DNA from: CAVRZJ01 sp964594125
GTDB taxonomy: Bacteria; Acidobacteriota; Thermoanaerobaculia; Thermoanaerobaculales; Thermoanaerobaculaceae
Length of the DNA stretch: 64,000 bases
Assembly: GCA_964594125.1 (NCBI GenBank)
Contig: CAZQLL010000001.1
Span: 62,001 to 126,000, forward strand
Direction: 5' to 3'
Shown: positions 18,777 to 27,699 of the stretch, in pieces
Numbering within the stretch: the first letter of the stretch is position 1
Layout: every line of letters starts with the position of its first letter
Made by a program: the position numbers and the translations under genes
Notes under the pieces: generated by a model
What the model was told of the DNA's origin: nothing
The model's database searches: none
What the model saw: only the letters and a program-made list of their open reading frames with translations

Positions 18777-19853
18777 ATGACCTTCCTCAAGCTCCTCGGC
18801 AACGGTTTCGGCGCGGTGCGCCGGCACCCCCGGCTGGTGCTCGCCGCCTACCTCGTCCCCCTCCTGCCGGCGCTGGCCGTGGCCGCGATGGCGCGCGCGA
18901 ACCTCGCGCCGACGCTCGACTACAGCCTGTTCTCGCAGCGCGTCCTCGGCGGCCGCGCCTTCGACGTCTGGCGCGACTTCGCCGCCTCGCCGCAGAGCGA
19001 CCTCGGCGTGCTCCTCGGTGCCGGGGTCTTCATCGCCGTGCTGGCGGCGGCGCTTGCGCAGATCCCCGTCGCCGCCGGCACGGTGGAGGTCCTGCTGGCG
19101 CGCGACGGCGTCGAGCACCCGTTCTTCACCGGCATCGCCCGCCACTCGGGGCGGTTCCTGCGGGCGCTGCTGTGGTACCTGCCGGCGCTCGCGCTGGCGG
19201 CGGGGGCGGCCGGCGGCGCCGCCGCCGCGCTGTTCAAGGCCGCGGAGAAGCGGTCGAACGCCGCGCTCGACCTCGTCGGCATGGGCGCGGCCGCCGCCGT
19301 CGCGCTGCTCCTGCTGGCGATCTTCGACCCTGCCTACGACCTCGCCCGCATCGCCGCCGCGCGCCACGACGACCGCAGGACGCTGCGCGGGTTCCTGCGC
19401 GCGATCTGGCTGGTGCTGCACCGGCCGGCGATCTTCCTGCCGCTGTACGTCTCGATCGCGCTGCTGATCGTCGCGCTGCACCTCGGCTACACCGCGGCGC
19501 GCTCCCCGTTCACACCGGCTACCGCCGCGGCCATCGCGGCCGTGCTCGTCGCGCAGCAGCTCGTGATGGCGGCGCGCGCCGCGATCCAGGTGACCGCCTG
19601 GGGCGCCGTCGTCGGCGCCTACCGCGAGCTCGGCGAGCCGCGCCTGTGCGAGAAGCGGGCGAGGCGGAAGGCGCTGCTGGTCGTCGACGAGCCGCCGGCC
19701 ACGCCGCTGCCGGAGCCCGCAGGTGCGCCCGCGGAGGCGGAGCCGGCGGCCGACGTCGCCACCGCGCCGGCGGCGCCGCCGGAGGCGGCGGCACTGTCCG
19801 CCGCCGCGCAACCCGCTTCCGACGACGTCTTCACCACGGAGAAGAGCTCGTGA
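18777..19853 (+). CDS. Polytopic membrane protein of unknown function
   Basis: 358 residues beginning 4 bases after the peptidase stop. About six hydrophobic helices are visible (LVLAAYLVPLLPALAVAAMA, VLLGAGVFIAVLAAALAQI, ALLWYLPALALAAGAAGGAA and others). The architecture resembles the DUF-type membrane proteins with two three-helix bundles. The C-terminal ~75 residues are a Pro/Ala/Glu-rich disordered tail. No catalytic motif is seen. Tight spacing with the M1 peptidase and with the following secreted protein (4-base GTGA overlap) implies a joint function, possibly at the cell envelope. Confidence 0.75.
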   Translation: MTFLKLLGNGFGAVRRHPRLVLAAYLVPLLPALAVAAMARANLAPTLDYSLFSQRVLGGRAFDVWRDFAASPQSDLGVLLGAGVFIAVLAAALAQIPVAAGTVEVLLARDGVEHPFFTGIARHSGRFLRALLWYLPALALAAGAAGGAAAALFKAAEKRSNAALDLVGMGAAAAVALLLLAIFDPAYDLARIAAARHDDRRTLRGFLRAIWLVLHRPAIFLPLYVSIALLIVALHLGYTAARSPFTPATAAAIAAVLVAQQLVMAARAAIQVTAWGAVVGAYRELGEPRLCEKRARRKALLVVDEPPATPLPEPAGAPAEAEPAADVATAPAAPPEAAALSAAAQPASDDVFTTEKSS

Positions 19854-20770
19854 CCCGCGCCCGCTCCCGCCTCGCCGCACCGCTGCTCGCCGCCGCGCTC
19901 GCCGCGACCGCTCCCGTCGCCGCTGCCGCCGCCGACATCGAAGCGGCTCTGCGCTCGCGCTGGCTCGGCGCCTGGGTGGTGACCGAGGTCGAGACCTACT
20001 CCGGCTGCGACGGCGGCTACTCCAACAACGACGTCAACGGCGCCCGCGTCCTCAGCAAGGCTGGGCTCGGCTTCGCCGCGGGCGAGCTGGCGCGCGTCGA
20101 CAAGCTCAACCTCAAGTCGTCGCGCGTCGACGTCTACCTGGCGCTCGCCGAGCCGCTGCACGTCCCCCGCCAGGAGGGGCCGTTCACCCTCTTCGACGAG
20201 CGCACGTGTAAGGTGCAGCTCCTGATCGAGGTCCCAGGCAAGGAGATCCGCGCCGGCAACCTCGCCGCCGTCGAGGCGGCGATCGCGCAGGCGGTCACGG
20301 CGTTCCCCTCGCGTGACGCGGCGCTTGCCTCCGAGCGCTGGAACCGGCGCAAGCGCGAGGCGTTGCCCGACGACTACGACGAGACGCTCGCGCGCTACGA
20401 GGTGTGGCGCGCCGAGCAGGTCAACGCGCGCCTCGCCGAGACGCGCGAGCGCGCGATCGACGAGGCCGACCGCCTCGTCGACCGCCTCGACGACGACCCG
20501 CGCTACCTCGAGGGGTTCGCCGCCGGCGTGCGCGAGCTGCGCTACTGGCCGCCGCCGTCGTGCGAGTCGCTCGCCGGTGCGCCGCCGTTGTTCGCCGAGC
20601 GCGACGCTCCGCGCGAGCACCGCGGCGACGCGCCCGAGCACAAGGCGTGGCGGCGCGGGTTCCGCGACGGCCAGGCGCTCGCGTTCAACGTCGCGCTCGC
20701 CCGCGCGGTGCGCGCCTGCTTCCTCGTCCCGCCGCCGCCCCCGCCGCTCCCCGCCGCCGAACAACCGTAG
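19850..20770 (+). CDS. Secreted protein of unknown function
   Basis: 306 residues starting at a GTG that overlaps the upstream stop by 4 bases, with GGAGAAGAG upstream. A signal peptide (LAAPLLAAALAATAPVAAAAA) precedes a mature region with an early Cys (TYSGCDGGYSNNDVNG), another Cys in DERTCKVQLL and long charged helices (WNRRKREALPDDYDETLARYEVWRAEQ). It ends in a proline run. I do not recognise a family. Third gene of the M1 peptidase operon. Confidence 0.75.
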   Translation: MTRARSRLAAPLLAAALAATAPVAAAAADIEAALRSRWLGAWVVTEVETYSGCDGGYSNNDVNGARVLSKAGLGFAAGELARVDKLNLKSSRVDVYLALAEPLHVPRQEGPFTLFDERTCKVQLLIEVPGKEIRAGNLAAVEAAIAQAVTAFPSRDAALASERWNRRKREALPDDYDETLARYEVWRAEQVNARLAETRERAIDEADRLVDRLDDDPRYLEGFAAGVRELRYWPPPSCESLAGAPPLFAERDAPREHRGDAPEHKAWRRGFRDGQALAFNVALARAVRACFLVPPPPPPLPAAEQP

Positions 20771-21173
20771 CGGCCGCCCTGCGGGTCTTCCGAACCGCTG
20801 TCATTCTTCAGAAAGTCCCTCCAAGAAACCCGGGAGCGCGGACGCCCTCGCCCGCGCGGAGGTCCTGCCCTGCGGCGCCCGGGCCGGCGAGGACGCCGGC
20901 CCTCCCGGTGACGTTCACGGTCCGGGGGGCGCCGCCGGCTCATGGTGATTTCGAGCGTGCCCCGCCGCAGGCGGGGGAAGCGAAGAATCCCGCGGCGCCG
21001 GGAGCGCGGTCGCGCGCCGCGCTCCCTGTCCGTTCGGGACTCCTCCTCGGCCTTCGGCCTCGTCGAAACGACGGCTCCGCGCGCGTGTCGGCGCCGGGCC
21101 GCTCGACACCCGCGCCGCCGCCGCCTACCATCCGGTGCTTGACGCCGCGGCGGATGCGGCGCGGAGGTGTCCG
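20771..21173. repeat. Intergenic region filled with decayed R1/R2 repeats
   Basis: About 400 bases without a convincing gene. An R1-like block with GGAGCGCGGACGCCCTCGCC and an inverted CCGGCGAGGACGCCGGCCC lies at about 20825-20915. An R2-like stretch (GGGGAAGCGAAGAATCCCGC) follows near 20968-21000. The last bases carry GGAGGT, the ribosome site of the next gene. Confidence 0.55.
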
Positions 21174-24100
21174 ATGCGGTCCCTGACCCGAGCGTTCCTG
21201 CCTGCCGTTGCCTGCGCCGTGCTCGCCGCCGCCCCGCCCGCGGAGGCGCAGCCCGTTCCGGTCGCCAATCCCTCCTTCGAGGAGGGCGGCGCCGGCGTGC
21301 CGGCACACTGGACCCTGGCGCCGGGCGCGCCGACGACGAGCACCGTCGTCCGCGACGCCCTGCAGGCCCGCTCCGGCGGCGTGAGCGCGCTCCTCTCCAG
21401 CCCCGCGCCCGCCTCGCTGACCCTGGTCTCGCAGCCGCTGCGCCTCGCGGTCGGCCGCCTGTACCGCCTGCGCGGCTGGGTGCGCACCGAGGGCGCGTAC
21501 GCCGACCCGATCTCACGCTACCCCACGGCGGTCGCCGCCTGCCTGACCATGGCGTCGTTCCCGTTCACCAACCACTCGGCCGTCGTCGGCGCCGACACCG
21601 GCTGGACCGAGGTCTCGACCCTGTTCATCGCCACTCGCGGCGAGGACCGCGTGCGGCTGCACCTCGGCCACAACGGCACGGCCACCGGCCGGGCATGGTT
21701 CGACGACGTGGCGGTCGAGGAGGTCTCCGACATCTCGGGGTACGTGGCGCCGGAGACCGTGCGCTGGTTCGGGCCGGCGTACCGCTACGACGACCGCGGC
21801 TGGATCTTCGTCCACGTCGAGGGCGAGCCGTACCCGCGCGGCTACCAGTACGGCGCCCTCGTTGCCGGCGAGCTCGCCGCCTACGCGACGAAGCTCGGCT
21901 ACGCCGAGGACCACGACGACGCGGCGGCCGGCTGGCGGGCGCTGCGCGCCCAGGCCGACGCGCTGTTCCTGCGCGGCTTCGACGAGGAGTACCTGGTCGA
22001 GATGCGCGGCATCGCGGATGGCGCTGCGCACGCCGGCGCGACGCTCGACGGCAGACCCGTCGACCTGCTCGATGTCGTCACGCTCAACTCGGCGGTCGAC
22101 CTCGGCCAGCTCCGCGGCGCCCTCGCCGTGACGCCGAGCGCGCTGTCGGGGCGCTCGTTCCTCAAGGCCGAGGACGAGCTGCTCCTCGACGAGCGCACCC
22201 ACAAGTGCTCGTCGTTCGTCGCCAACGGCCCCGCGACCGCGGACGGGCGCGTCGTCTTCGGCCAGATCTTCATGTGGAACGGGTACACCGGCGTGCACTG
22301 GAACGTGATCGCCGACGTCGTGCCGAGCTCCGGCCAGCGGCTCGTCTACCAGACGTTCCCCGGCGGCGTCCACTCCGGCGCCGACTTCTACATGAACTCG
22401 GCCGGCATCATGATCGGCGAGACCACCACAGGACAGACGCCGTTCGACATCACCGGCACGCCGCAGTCCAACCGCATCCGCAAGGCGGCGCAGTACGCGC
22501 GGAGCATCGACGACGTCGCGAAGATCCTGCGCGAAAGGAACAACGGCCTGTACACCAACGACTGGCCGATCGCCGACATCAAGACCAACGAGATCGCGAT
22601 CTTCCTGCTCGGCACGCACAGGTCGAAGCTCTGGCGCGGCCGCGACAATCCGTTCGGCACACCCGGCTTCCTGTGGTCGAACAACAACAACCGCGACCTC
22701 GGCGTGCGCTCCGAGTACGGCGCGCAGGCGTCGGGCGCGCCGTACGACATGATCTTCTCGCCGTGGGACCGCGACGTCGCGTTCTGGGAGTTCTACTCGC
22801 GCAGCAAGGGCAGGATCGACGCCACCGCCGCGGTCGACCTGTGGGCGTCCTCGCCAACCAACCGGCCGCACGCCTGCGACGGCAAGGTCACCACCGCGGA
22901 GATGGCGGAGCAGCTCGTCTTCCTCGCCCACTACGGCAAGGTGACGCTGCGCGAGAAGTTCCCCGAGAAGGGGTCGCGGCGCATGCCCGATCTGCCGGGG
23001 GCGATTCCGCACCTCTCGCTCGGCTACTCCACGCCGAGCCTGCTCTGGCTCGGCGAGCGCCTCGCGGCGGCGCGCCAGGCGACGACAGGCGCGGCGGCGG
23101 CTGCGCCGGCAACGCCGAAGACGGACCTCGATGCAATCGCCGACCGCCTGAGGAGCGAGAAGCGGCGGCTGTGGCGCGGCAGCCCGCTGCCGGCCTCCGA
23201 CGCCGACGGCTGGCTGATCAGCGGCGCCGTCGCCTACCGCCGCATCCTCGAGAACGCGCCCGCCGACGCCGACAAGGCCGCCGCCTACTACCGCGACCAG
23301 CTCGCCGAGCTCGCCGCCCGCTACCTGTACACCGTCTCGCGCGAGGGGGACGTCGTGCCGGCGCAGGCGCGGCAGGTGTACGACCGCTTCGGCCACTACC
23401 GCATCCCGCGCGTCAAGGGCACGTTCGCCCTCCACCAGCTCCGCCTCCTGCTCGGCCACGACACGTTCCTCAAGGTCATGGACGAAGTCACGGCGCGGTT
23501 CGCCGGCGCGCCGATGTCGACCGCCGCGTTCATCGCCGCCGCGGAGGCGTCGGCCGGCCGCCAGCTCGGCGCCTTCCTGCGCCAGTGGTGCGACCGCGCG
23601 GGCATCCCCGACCCGCGGCCGGGCGTCACCGTCCGCAAAGCCGACGAAGGCTGGGTCGTCGCCCTCGACCTCGCGCAGGCCGGCGAGCCGTACCGTTTCC
23701 TCACCTCGGTGGCCGTCGAGGCCGGCGGCAAGCGCCTGGTCAAGCCGGTCGAGGTCGCCGGCGCCGCCACGCGCCTCGAGGTGACGGTCGCGGACCGCCC
23801 GACGCGCGTCGAGCTCAACCCGTACGGCGACGTGCCGGTGCCGCACGAGCGCTTCTACACCTGGTCCAACTTCGTCGACGACTGGCCGGCGGCGCTCATC
23901 GTCTACGGCACCTCGCGGCAGATCGAGGCCAACCACACGCTGGCGCTGCGCTGGCAGACGACGCTCGCCGACGCGTTCACCGAGTCGCTGCCGCCGGTCG
24001 TGCAGGACGCGCAGGTGACGAAGGAGCAGCTCGCCTCCCGCGACCTCGTCGTCATGGGCCAGCCGGAGGACAACTCCCTCGCCGCGCGCCTGGCCCCGAG

Positions 24101-24371
24101 CCTGCCGGCGCGCTTCGGCAAGAACTTCTTCGTCTTCAACGGCGCCACCTACGCGGCGCCCGACGACGGACTGCTGCTGGTTGTGCCGAGCCCGTACGAC
24201 CCGAAGCGCGTGCTCTACCTGATCACCGCCAACAGCGCCCTCCAGCTTTACCAGATGACGAAGAGCTACACCCGCGACCTGCCCTCGTGGGCGGTGTTCA
24301 AGGGCGACGCGGTGGTCTCGCGCGGCTACCACCCGGTGGAGCGCCTGTCGCTCGCCGTCGCGGAGCAGTGA
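21174..24371 (+). CDS. Secreted phospholipase-B-like Ntn hydrolase fused to an M1-peptidase-type C-terminal region
   Basis: 1065 residues, ATG preceded by GGAGGT. A signal peptide (FLPAVACAVLAAAPPAEA) is followed by a ~150-residue jelly-roll-like carbohydrate-binding-type domain (NPSFEEGG...PAHWTL). Residues ~220-640 resemble phospholipase-B-like/acid-ceramidase-type Ntn hydrolases, with candidate nucleophile Cys345 in THKCSSFVANG, then GRVVFGQIFMWNGYTG and DFYMNSAGIMIGETTT. These enzymes self-cleave before the Cys and hydrolyse acyl amides or esters. After ~680, the pattern YLYTVSREGDVVP, RQVYDRFGHY and LGAFLRQWCDRAGIPDP resembles M1 peptidase C-terminal regions without a zinc motif. The combination is unusual. 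Catalysis is inferred from family resemblance. Confidence 0.75.
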   Translation: MRSLTRAFLPAVACAVLAAAPPAEAQPVPVANPSFEEGGAGVPAHWTLAPGAPTTSTVVRDALQARSGGVSALLSSPAPASLTLVSQPLRLAVGRLYRLRGWVRTEGAYADPISRYPTAVAACLTMASFPFTNHSAVVGADTGWTEVSTLFIATRGEDRVRLHLGHNGTATGRAWFDDVAVEEVSDISGYVAPETVRWFGPAYRYDDRGWIFVHVEGEPYPRGYQYGALVAGELAAYATKLGYAEDHDDAAAGWRALRAQADALFLRGFDEEYLVEMRGIADGAAHAGATLDGRPVDLLDVVTLNSAVDLGQLRGALAVTPSALSGRSFLKAEDELLLDERTHKCSSFVANGPATADGRVVFGQIFMWNGYTGVHWNVIADVVPSSGQRLVYQTFPGGVHSGADFYMNSAGIMIGETTTGQTPFDITGTPQSNRIRKAAQYARSIDDVAKILRERNNGLYTNDWPIADIKTNEIAIFLLGTHRSKLWRGRDNPFGTPGFLWSNNNNRDLGVRSEYGAQASGAPYDMIFSPWDRDVAFWEFYSRSKGRIDATAAVDLWASSPTNRPHACDGKVTTAEMAEQLVFLAHYGKVTLREKFPEKGSRRMPDLPGAIPHLSLGYSTPSLLWLGERLAAARQATTGAAAAAPATPKTDLDAIADRLRSEKRRLWRGSPLPASDADGWLISGAVAYRRILENAPADADKAAAYYRDQLAELAARYLYTVSREGDVVPAQARQVYDRFGHYRIPRVKGTFALHQLRLLLGHDTFLKVMDEVTARFAGAPMSTAAFIAAAEASAGRQLGAFLRQWCDRAGIPDPRPGVTVRKADEGWVVALDLAQAGEPYRFLTSVAVEAGGKRLVKPVEVAGAATRLEVTVADRPTRVELNPYGDVPVPHERFYTWSNFVDDWPAALIVYGTSRQIEANHTLALRWQTTLADAFTESLPPVVQDAQVTKEQLASRDLVVMGQPEDNSLAARLAPSLPARFGKNFFVFNGATYAAPDDGLLLVVPSPYDPKRVLYLITANSALQLYQMTKSYTRDLPSWAVFKGDAVVSRGYHPVERLSLAVAEQ

Positions 24372-24383
24372 GAGAGGCGGGCG

Positions 24384-24941
24384 CTACCAGGCGGTGATGC
24401 GGATGCGGGCATCGCCGGCGTCGACCGCGAGCAGCTCGCCGCGACCGCCCGCGACCAGCAGGTCGAGCACCCCGCACAGGTCGAGCCGCCCCGCCGCTGC
24501 GCGCTCGAGCACCCGCCGCGTCGCATCGTACGGCAGGCTCGCGCGGACGGTCTCGCCGCCTCTGCCGTCGCCGATGACGAGCACGAGCGTGTCGCCGCTC
24601 CGGCTCGCGAACGCCTCTTCGCCGTCGACGCGGAACAGCACCGGGGCGCCCGCGGGCGCCTCGTCGAGGTCGCGCAGCAGAGCGAGCAGGCGCGCGCGCA
24701 TGCGCTCGCCCTCCCGCGACGCCGGCAGCGCCAGATCGCCGCGCGGCGCCATGCGCAGCGGCACCCGCAGGAAGTTCAGCGGGAGAGGCACCCGGACACG
24801 GACGTCCTCGCCGCCGAGCGAGCGCACGTCGACCACCACCCAGTTGGTCACCAGCGCCGCCGCCAGGAGCGCGCAGAACGCGCCGACGCCGGCGCTGCCG
24901 ACCGCCGACCACCGCCGCAAGCCATCACCGGGCACCGCCAT
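24384..24941 (-). CDS. Hypothetical membrane-anchored protein
   Basis: 185 residues from the ATG at 24941, preceded by GGAGGTCGCC. One N-terminal transmembrane helix (AGVGAFCALLAAALVTNWVVV) leads into a soluble domain with VRVPLPLNFLRVPL and a short Asp/Arg-rich helical region. I do not recognise the family. Some resemblance in layout exists to small adhesin-like proteins that measure or maintain membrane state, but no motif proves it. It lies just downstream of the Fur-type regulator on the same strand. Confidence 0.65.
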   Translation of the reverse strand: MAVPGDGLRRWSAVGSAGVGAFCALLAAALVTNWVVVDVRSLGGEDVRVRVPLPLNFLRVPLRMAPRGDLALPASREGERMRARLLALLRDLDEAPAGAPVLFRVDGEEAFASRSGDTLVLVIGDGRGGETVRASLPYDATRRVLERAAAGRLDLCGVLDLLVAGGRGELLAVDAGDARIRITAW

Positions 24942-24996
24942 GGCGACCTCCGTCGCTGCCGCTGTCCTCAAGAACGAGCGCGCGGGCGGAAAGGTT

Positions 24997-25491
24997 TCAG
25001 GCCGCAACGCCGCCGGCGCCGCGCCGGCGCAGCCCGGCCTGCGCGGGGCGCGCGTCGGCCCGCCGGCACGCCGGACAGATGCCGGAGAGCTGCACCTCCG
25101 AGGCGGTGATCTCGAACCCGGTGGCGGCGACGAGGTCGGGCGGCACGGCGACGTCGAGGCGCTGGTCGTACACGTCGGCCAGCGCGCCGCAGCAGCGGCA
25201 GTGCAGGTGGTGGTGCGGGCGCGACGGGGCGTCGAAGCGCGCGCGTCCGTCGGGCGTCGCGACCGCGCGCGCCAGCCCCAGCCCGGCGAACAGGTGCAGC
25301 GCCTTGTACACCGTCGCCAGCGAGAGGTTCGGCAACTCGGCGCGGATGCGCTCGTGGAGCTGCTCGGCGGTCGGGTGGTCGCAGGCCGCCGCCAGCCGCG
25401 CGAAGATGACGCGGCGCTGCCTGGTCAGCGCCAACCCGCGCAGCGCCAGCGCCTGCCGCAGCTCCTCGCCGCCCAGCGTCGCTGCCCCCAC
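24997..25491 (-). CDS. Fur/PerR-family metal-dependent regulator
   Basis: 164 residues from a GTG. A winged-helix N-terminal half (RQRRVIFARLAAACDHPTAEQLHERI, LSLATVYKALHLF) is followed by the metal region HHHLHCRCCGALADV and the structural zinc pairs CxxC (CRCC and CPAC). It should repress targets with Fe or Mn bound and release DNA on peroxide or metal change. It is transcribed divergently from rubrerythrin with a 178-base gap, so PerR-type control of that operon is the natural reading, although no perfect Fur/PerR box is obvious. Which metal it senses is not determined. Confidence 0.88.
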   Translation of the reverse strand: MGAATLGGEELRQALALRGLALTRQRRVIFARLAAACDHPTAEQLHERIRAELPNLSLATVYKALHLFAGLGLARAVATPDGRARFDAPSRPHHHLHCRCCGALADVYDQRLDVAVPPDLVAATGFEITASEVQLSGICPACRRADARPAQAGLRRRGAGGVAA

Positions 25492-25588
25492 GGCGGCAGA
25501 AGGTAGCGGATTCGGCCCGCGTGTCAACCCGCGCCACCGCCCGGCGCCGCGGGCGCACGCGGCGACCGCGTCCCCCGCCCGCGGCGAG

Positions 25589-25617
25589 TTGACAGGCGCC
25601 GCCGGAGCGGATAAGTT
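25589..25617 (+). promoter_or_regulatory. Sigma70-type promoter for the rubrerythrin operon
   Basis: TTGACA at 25589-25594 and TAAGTT at 25612-25617 are separated by 17 bases. Transcription would start near 25624, giving a ~46-base leader with GAGGGAGGG before the ATG. It is one of the best consensus promoters in the window. Confidence 0.7.
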
Positions 25618-25669
25618 TTCTCCACCACGAGAGTGCCGCGCCGGCTCGCGCGGCGCGAGGGAGGGAACC

Positions 25670-26089
25670 ATGGCACAGCTCAAGGGAACGAAAACTCACC
25701 ACAACCTGAAGGAGGCGTTCGCCGGCGAGTCGCAGGCCAACCGCCGCTACCTGTATTTCGCCAAGCAGGCCGACGTCGAGGGGTACCCGGACGTCGCCGG
25801 CCTGTTCCGCGACACCGCCGAGGGCGAGACCGGCCACGCGCACGGCCACCTCGACTACCTCAAGGCGGTGGGCGACCCCGCCACCGACCTGCCGATCGGC
25901 GACTCGATCGAGAACCTGAAGTCCGCGATCGCCGGCGAGACCCACGAGTACACCGACATGTACCCGGGGATGGCCAGGACGGCGCGCGAGGAGGGGTTCC
26001 CGGAGATCGCCGACTGGTTCGAGACGCTGGCGAAGGCGGAGAAGTCGCACGCCGGCCGCTTCCAGAAGGGGCTGGACTCCATAGGCTAG
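25670..26089 (+). CDS. Rubrerythrin (diiron domain only)
   Basis: 139 residues. It has two half-repeats of the erythrin fold: AFAGESQANRRYLYFA with EGETGHAHGHLDYL, then AIAGETHEYTDMYPGMA with AEKSHAGRF. The Glu and ExxH ligands of the diiron peroxidase site are present. The C-terminal rubredoxin domain of classical rubrerythrins is missing, so electrons must come from a separate donor. Its immediate neighbours are a Fur/PerR regulator (divergent), an Fe-S/CCG oxidoreductase and a DUF3501 protein. I know this combination from other bacteria as a conserved peroxide-detoxification cluster. Confidence 0.93.
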   Translation: MAQLKGTKTHHNLKEAFAGESQANRRYLYFAKQADVEGYPDVAGLFRDTAEGETGHAHGHLDYLKAVGDPATDLPIGDSIENLKSAIAGETHEYTDMYPGMARTAREEGFPEIADWFETLAKAEKSHAGRFQKGLDSIG

Positions 26090-26094
26090 CGGAG

Positions 26095-26276
26095 AGTCGG
26101 GAGTCGAGAGCTGAGAGTCGATCTCCTGTTCCCGGGAGCCGCCGCGGCGCGCCTGGCCCTTGCGGCCCGGCGTCTCCCGGCGCCAGCGCAGCGCCGCCGT
26201 ACGGTTCCGCTGCCGGAGGTCCCGGGCGCGACGCAGATCCGAGCTGGCGTCGGCTCCCGGCTCTCGACTCCCGACT
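26095..26276. repeat. Inverted-repeat-bounded element between rubrerythrin and oxidoreductase genes
   Basis: A perfect 16-base inverted repeat, AGTCGGGAGTCGAGAG at 26095-26110 and its complement at 26261-26276, brackets ~150 bases. An inner pair CCGGGAGCCG / CGGCTCCCGG lies just inside. It looks like a small non-autonomous insertion inside the operon. No coding is supported within it. Confidence 0.7.
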
Positions 26277-26288
26277 GCGGAGGCGCCA

Positions 26289-27620
26289 GTGGACGTCATC
26301 GCCGCCCAACCCACCCCAGGCCACACGTTCGACCCCGCGAACCCGCTCTACTGGGACGCCGGAGCGCTCAAGGGCGAGATCGAGCGCGTGTTCGAGGTCT
26401 GCAACCTGTGCCGGATGTGCTTCAGCTTCTGCCCCTCGTTCCCGGCGCTGTTCTCCGCCGTGGACGCGCACGGGGGGGAGGTGCGTTCTCTCACGCGGGC
26501 CGAGATCGACCGCGTCGTCGACCTGTGCTGGCAGTGCAAGGTGTGCTACGTCAAGTGCCCGTACACCCCGGACGACGGCCACGAGTTCCAACTCGACTTT
26601 CCCCGCCTCCTCACCCGTTGCGTCGCGCAGCGGGCGCGCCGCGAGGGCCGCTCGCTCGCGAGCCGGATGTTTGCCAATCCGGAGGCGGTGGGGCGGATCG
26701 GGACGCTGCTGCCCTCGCTGGCGAACCTGGCCAACCGCAACCCGCTCAACCGGCTGCTGCTCGAGAAGGCCGTCGGCATCCACCGCGGCAAGGCGCTGCC
26801 GCCGTTCGCCGCGGAGCGTTTCTCGCGCTGGCTGGCGAAGCACCCGGAGGCGCTGCCGCGCGATGGGCGCAACGGCAAGGCGGCGCTGTTCTTCACCTGC
26901 GTCGTCGAGAGCAGCTTCCCCCACGTCGGCGAGGCGGCGCTCGCCGTGCTGGCGCGCAACGGCGTCGCCGTGACCGTGCCCGACCAGCGCTGCTGCGGCA
27001 TGCCGGCGCTCGAGCAAGGCGACATGGAGGGGTTCCTTGCGCGCGCCCGCGCCAACGTCGCGTCGCTGCTGCCGCTGGTCCGCTCCGGCCACGCGGTGAT
27101 TGCGCTCGAGCCCACCTGCTCCTACACGCTGCGCAAGGAGTACCCGGTGCTGCTCGGCACACCCGCGGCGAAGGAGGTCGCCGCCGCCACGCGCGACATC
27201 CACGAGTACCTGTGGGAGCTCAAGGGAGCGGGCAGGCTCGACCGCTCGTTCGCCTCGACACCCGGCACGGTCGCCTACCACATCCCCTGCCACCTCAAGG
27301 CGCAGAACATCGGCTTCCGCTCGCGCGACGTGATGCGCCTGATCCCCGGCGCGTCGATCAAGCTGGTCGACGCCTGCTCGTGCCACGACGGCTCGTGGGC
27401 GATGCGCAAGGACAACTTCCCGCTCTCGATGCAGTGGGGGAAGAAGGCGTTCGACCTCCTGAGGGACGCGCAGGCCGCCGTCTACGCCACCGACTGCTCG
27501 CTGTCCGCCATGCAGTTCCACCAGGCCACCGGTCTCGTGCCGCTCCACCCGATCGAGGTCGTCGCCCGCGCCTATCGCGCCGACGGATTCCCCGGCCGCG
27601 CGCCGGCGCCGGCGGCGTAG
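26289..27620 (+). CDS. Fe-S/CCG-domain oxidoreductase (HdrD/GlpC-like)
   Basis: 443 residues from a GTG preceded by GGAGGCGCC. Two ferredoxin clusters are visible near residues 38-90: CNLCRMCFSFCPSF and CWQCKVCYVKCPY. Two cysteine-rich CCG domains follow, with RCCGMPALEQGD and DACSCHDGSW, the motifs that bind noncubane Fe-S clusters in heterodisulfide-reductase HdrB/HdrD and GlpC. It probably passes electrons from a quinone or thiol donor to rubrerythrin; that partner is inferred from gene order. The gene lies between rubrerythrin and DUF3501 on the same strand. Confidence 0.88.
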   Translation: MDVIAAQPTPGHTFDPANPLYWDAGALKGEIERVFEVCNLCRMCFSFCPSFPALFSAVDAHGGEVRSLTRAEIDRVVDLCWQCKVCYVKCPYTPDDGHEFQLDFPRLLTRCVAQRARREGRSLASRMFANPEAVGRIGTLLPSLANLANRNPLNRLLLEKAVGIHRGKALPPFAAERFSRWLAKHPEALPRDGRNGKAALFFTCVVESSFPHVGEAALAVLARNGVAVTVPDQRCCGMPALEQGDMEGFLARARANVASLLPLVRSGHAVIALEPTCSYTLRKEYPVLLGTPAAKEVAAATRDIHEYLWELKGAGRLDRSFASTPGTVAYHIPCHLKAQNIGFRSRDVMRLIPGASIKLVDACSCHDGSWAMRKDNFPLSMQWGKKAFDLLRDAQAAVYATDCSLSAMQFHQATGLVPLHPIEVVARAYRADGFPGRAPAPAA

Positions 27621-27699
27621 CGCGCGGAGTCACGGCCCGGCCGGCCGCCTTCTCACCCCAGGAGGGGCGGCGCGCTGCCCCCCGCACTCCGGAGGAGCC

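Noticed and set aside
21513..24332. Long minus-strand open frame (939 codons) opposite the phospholipase-B-like gene
   Set aside because: No recognisable motif, and the composition mirrors the real gene. The plus-strand frame has a signal peptide, ribosome site and family motifs.
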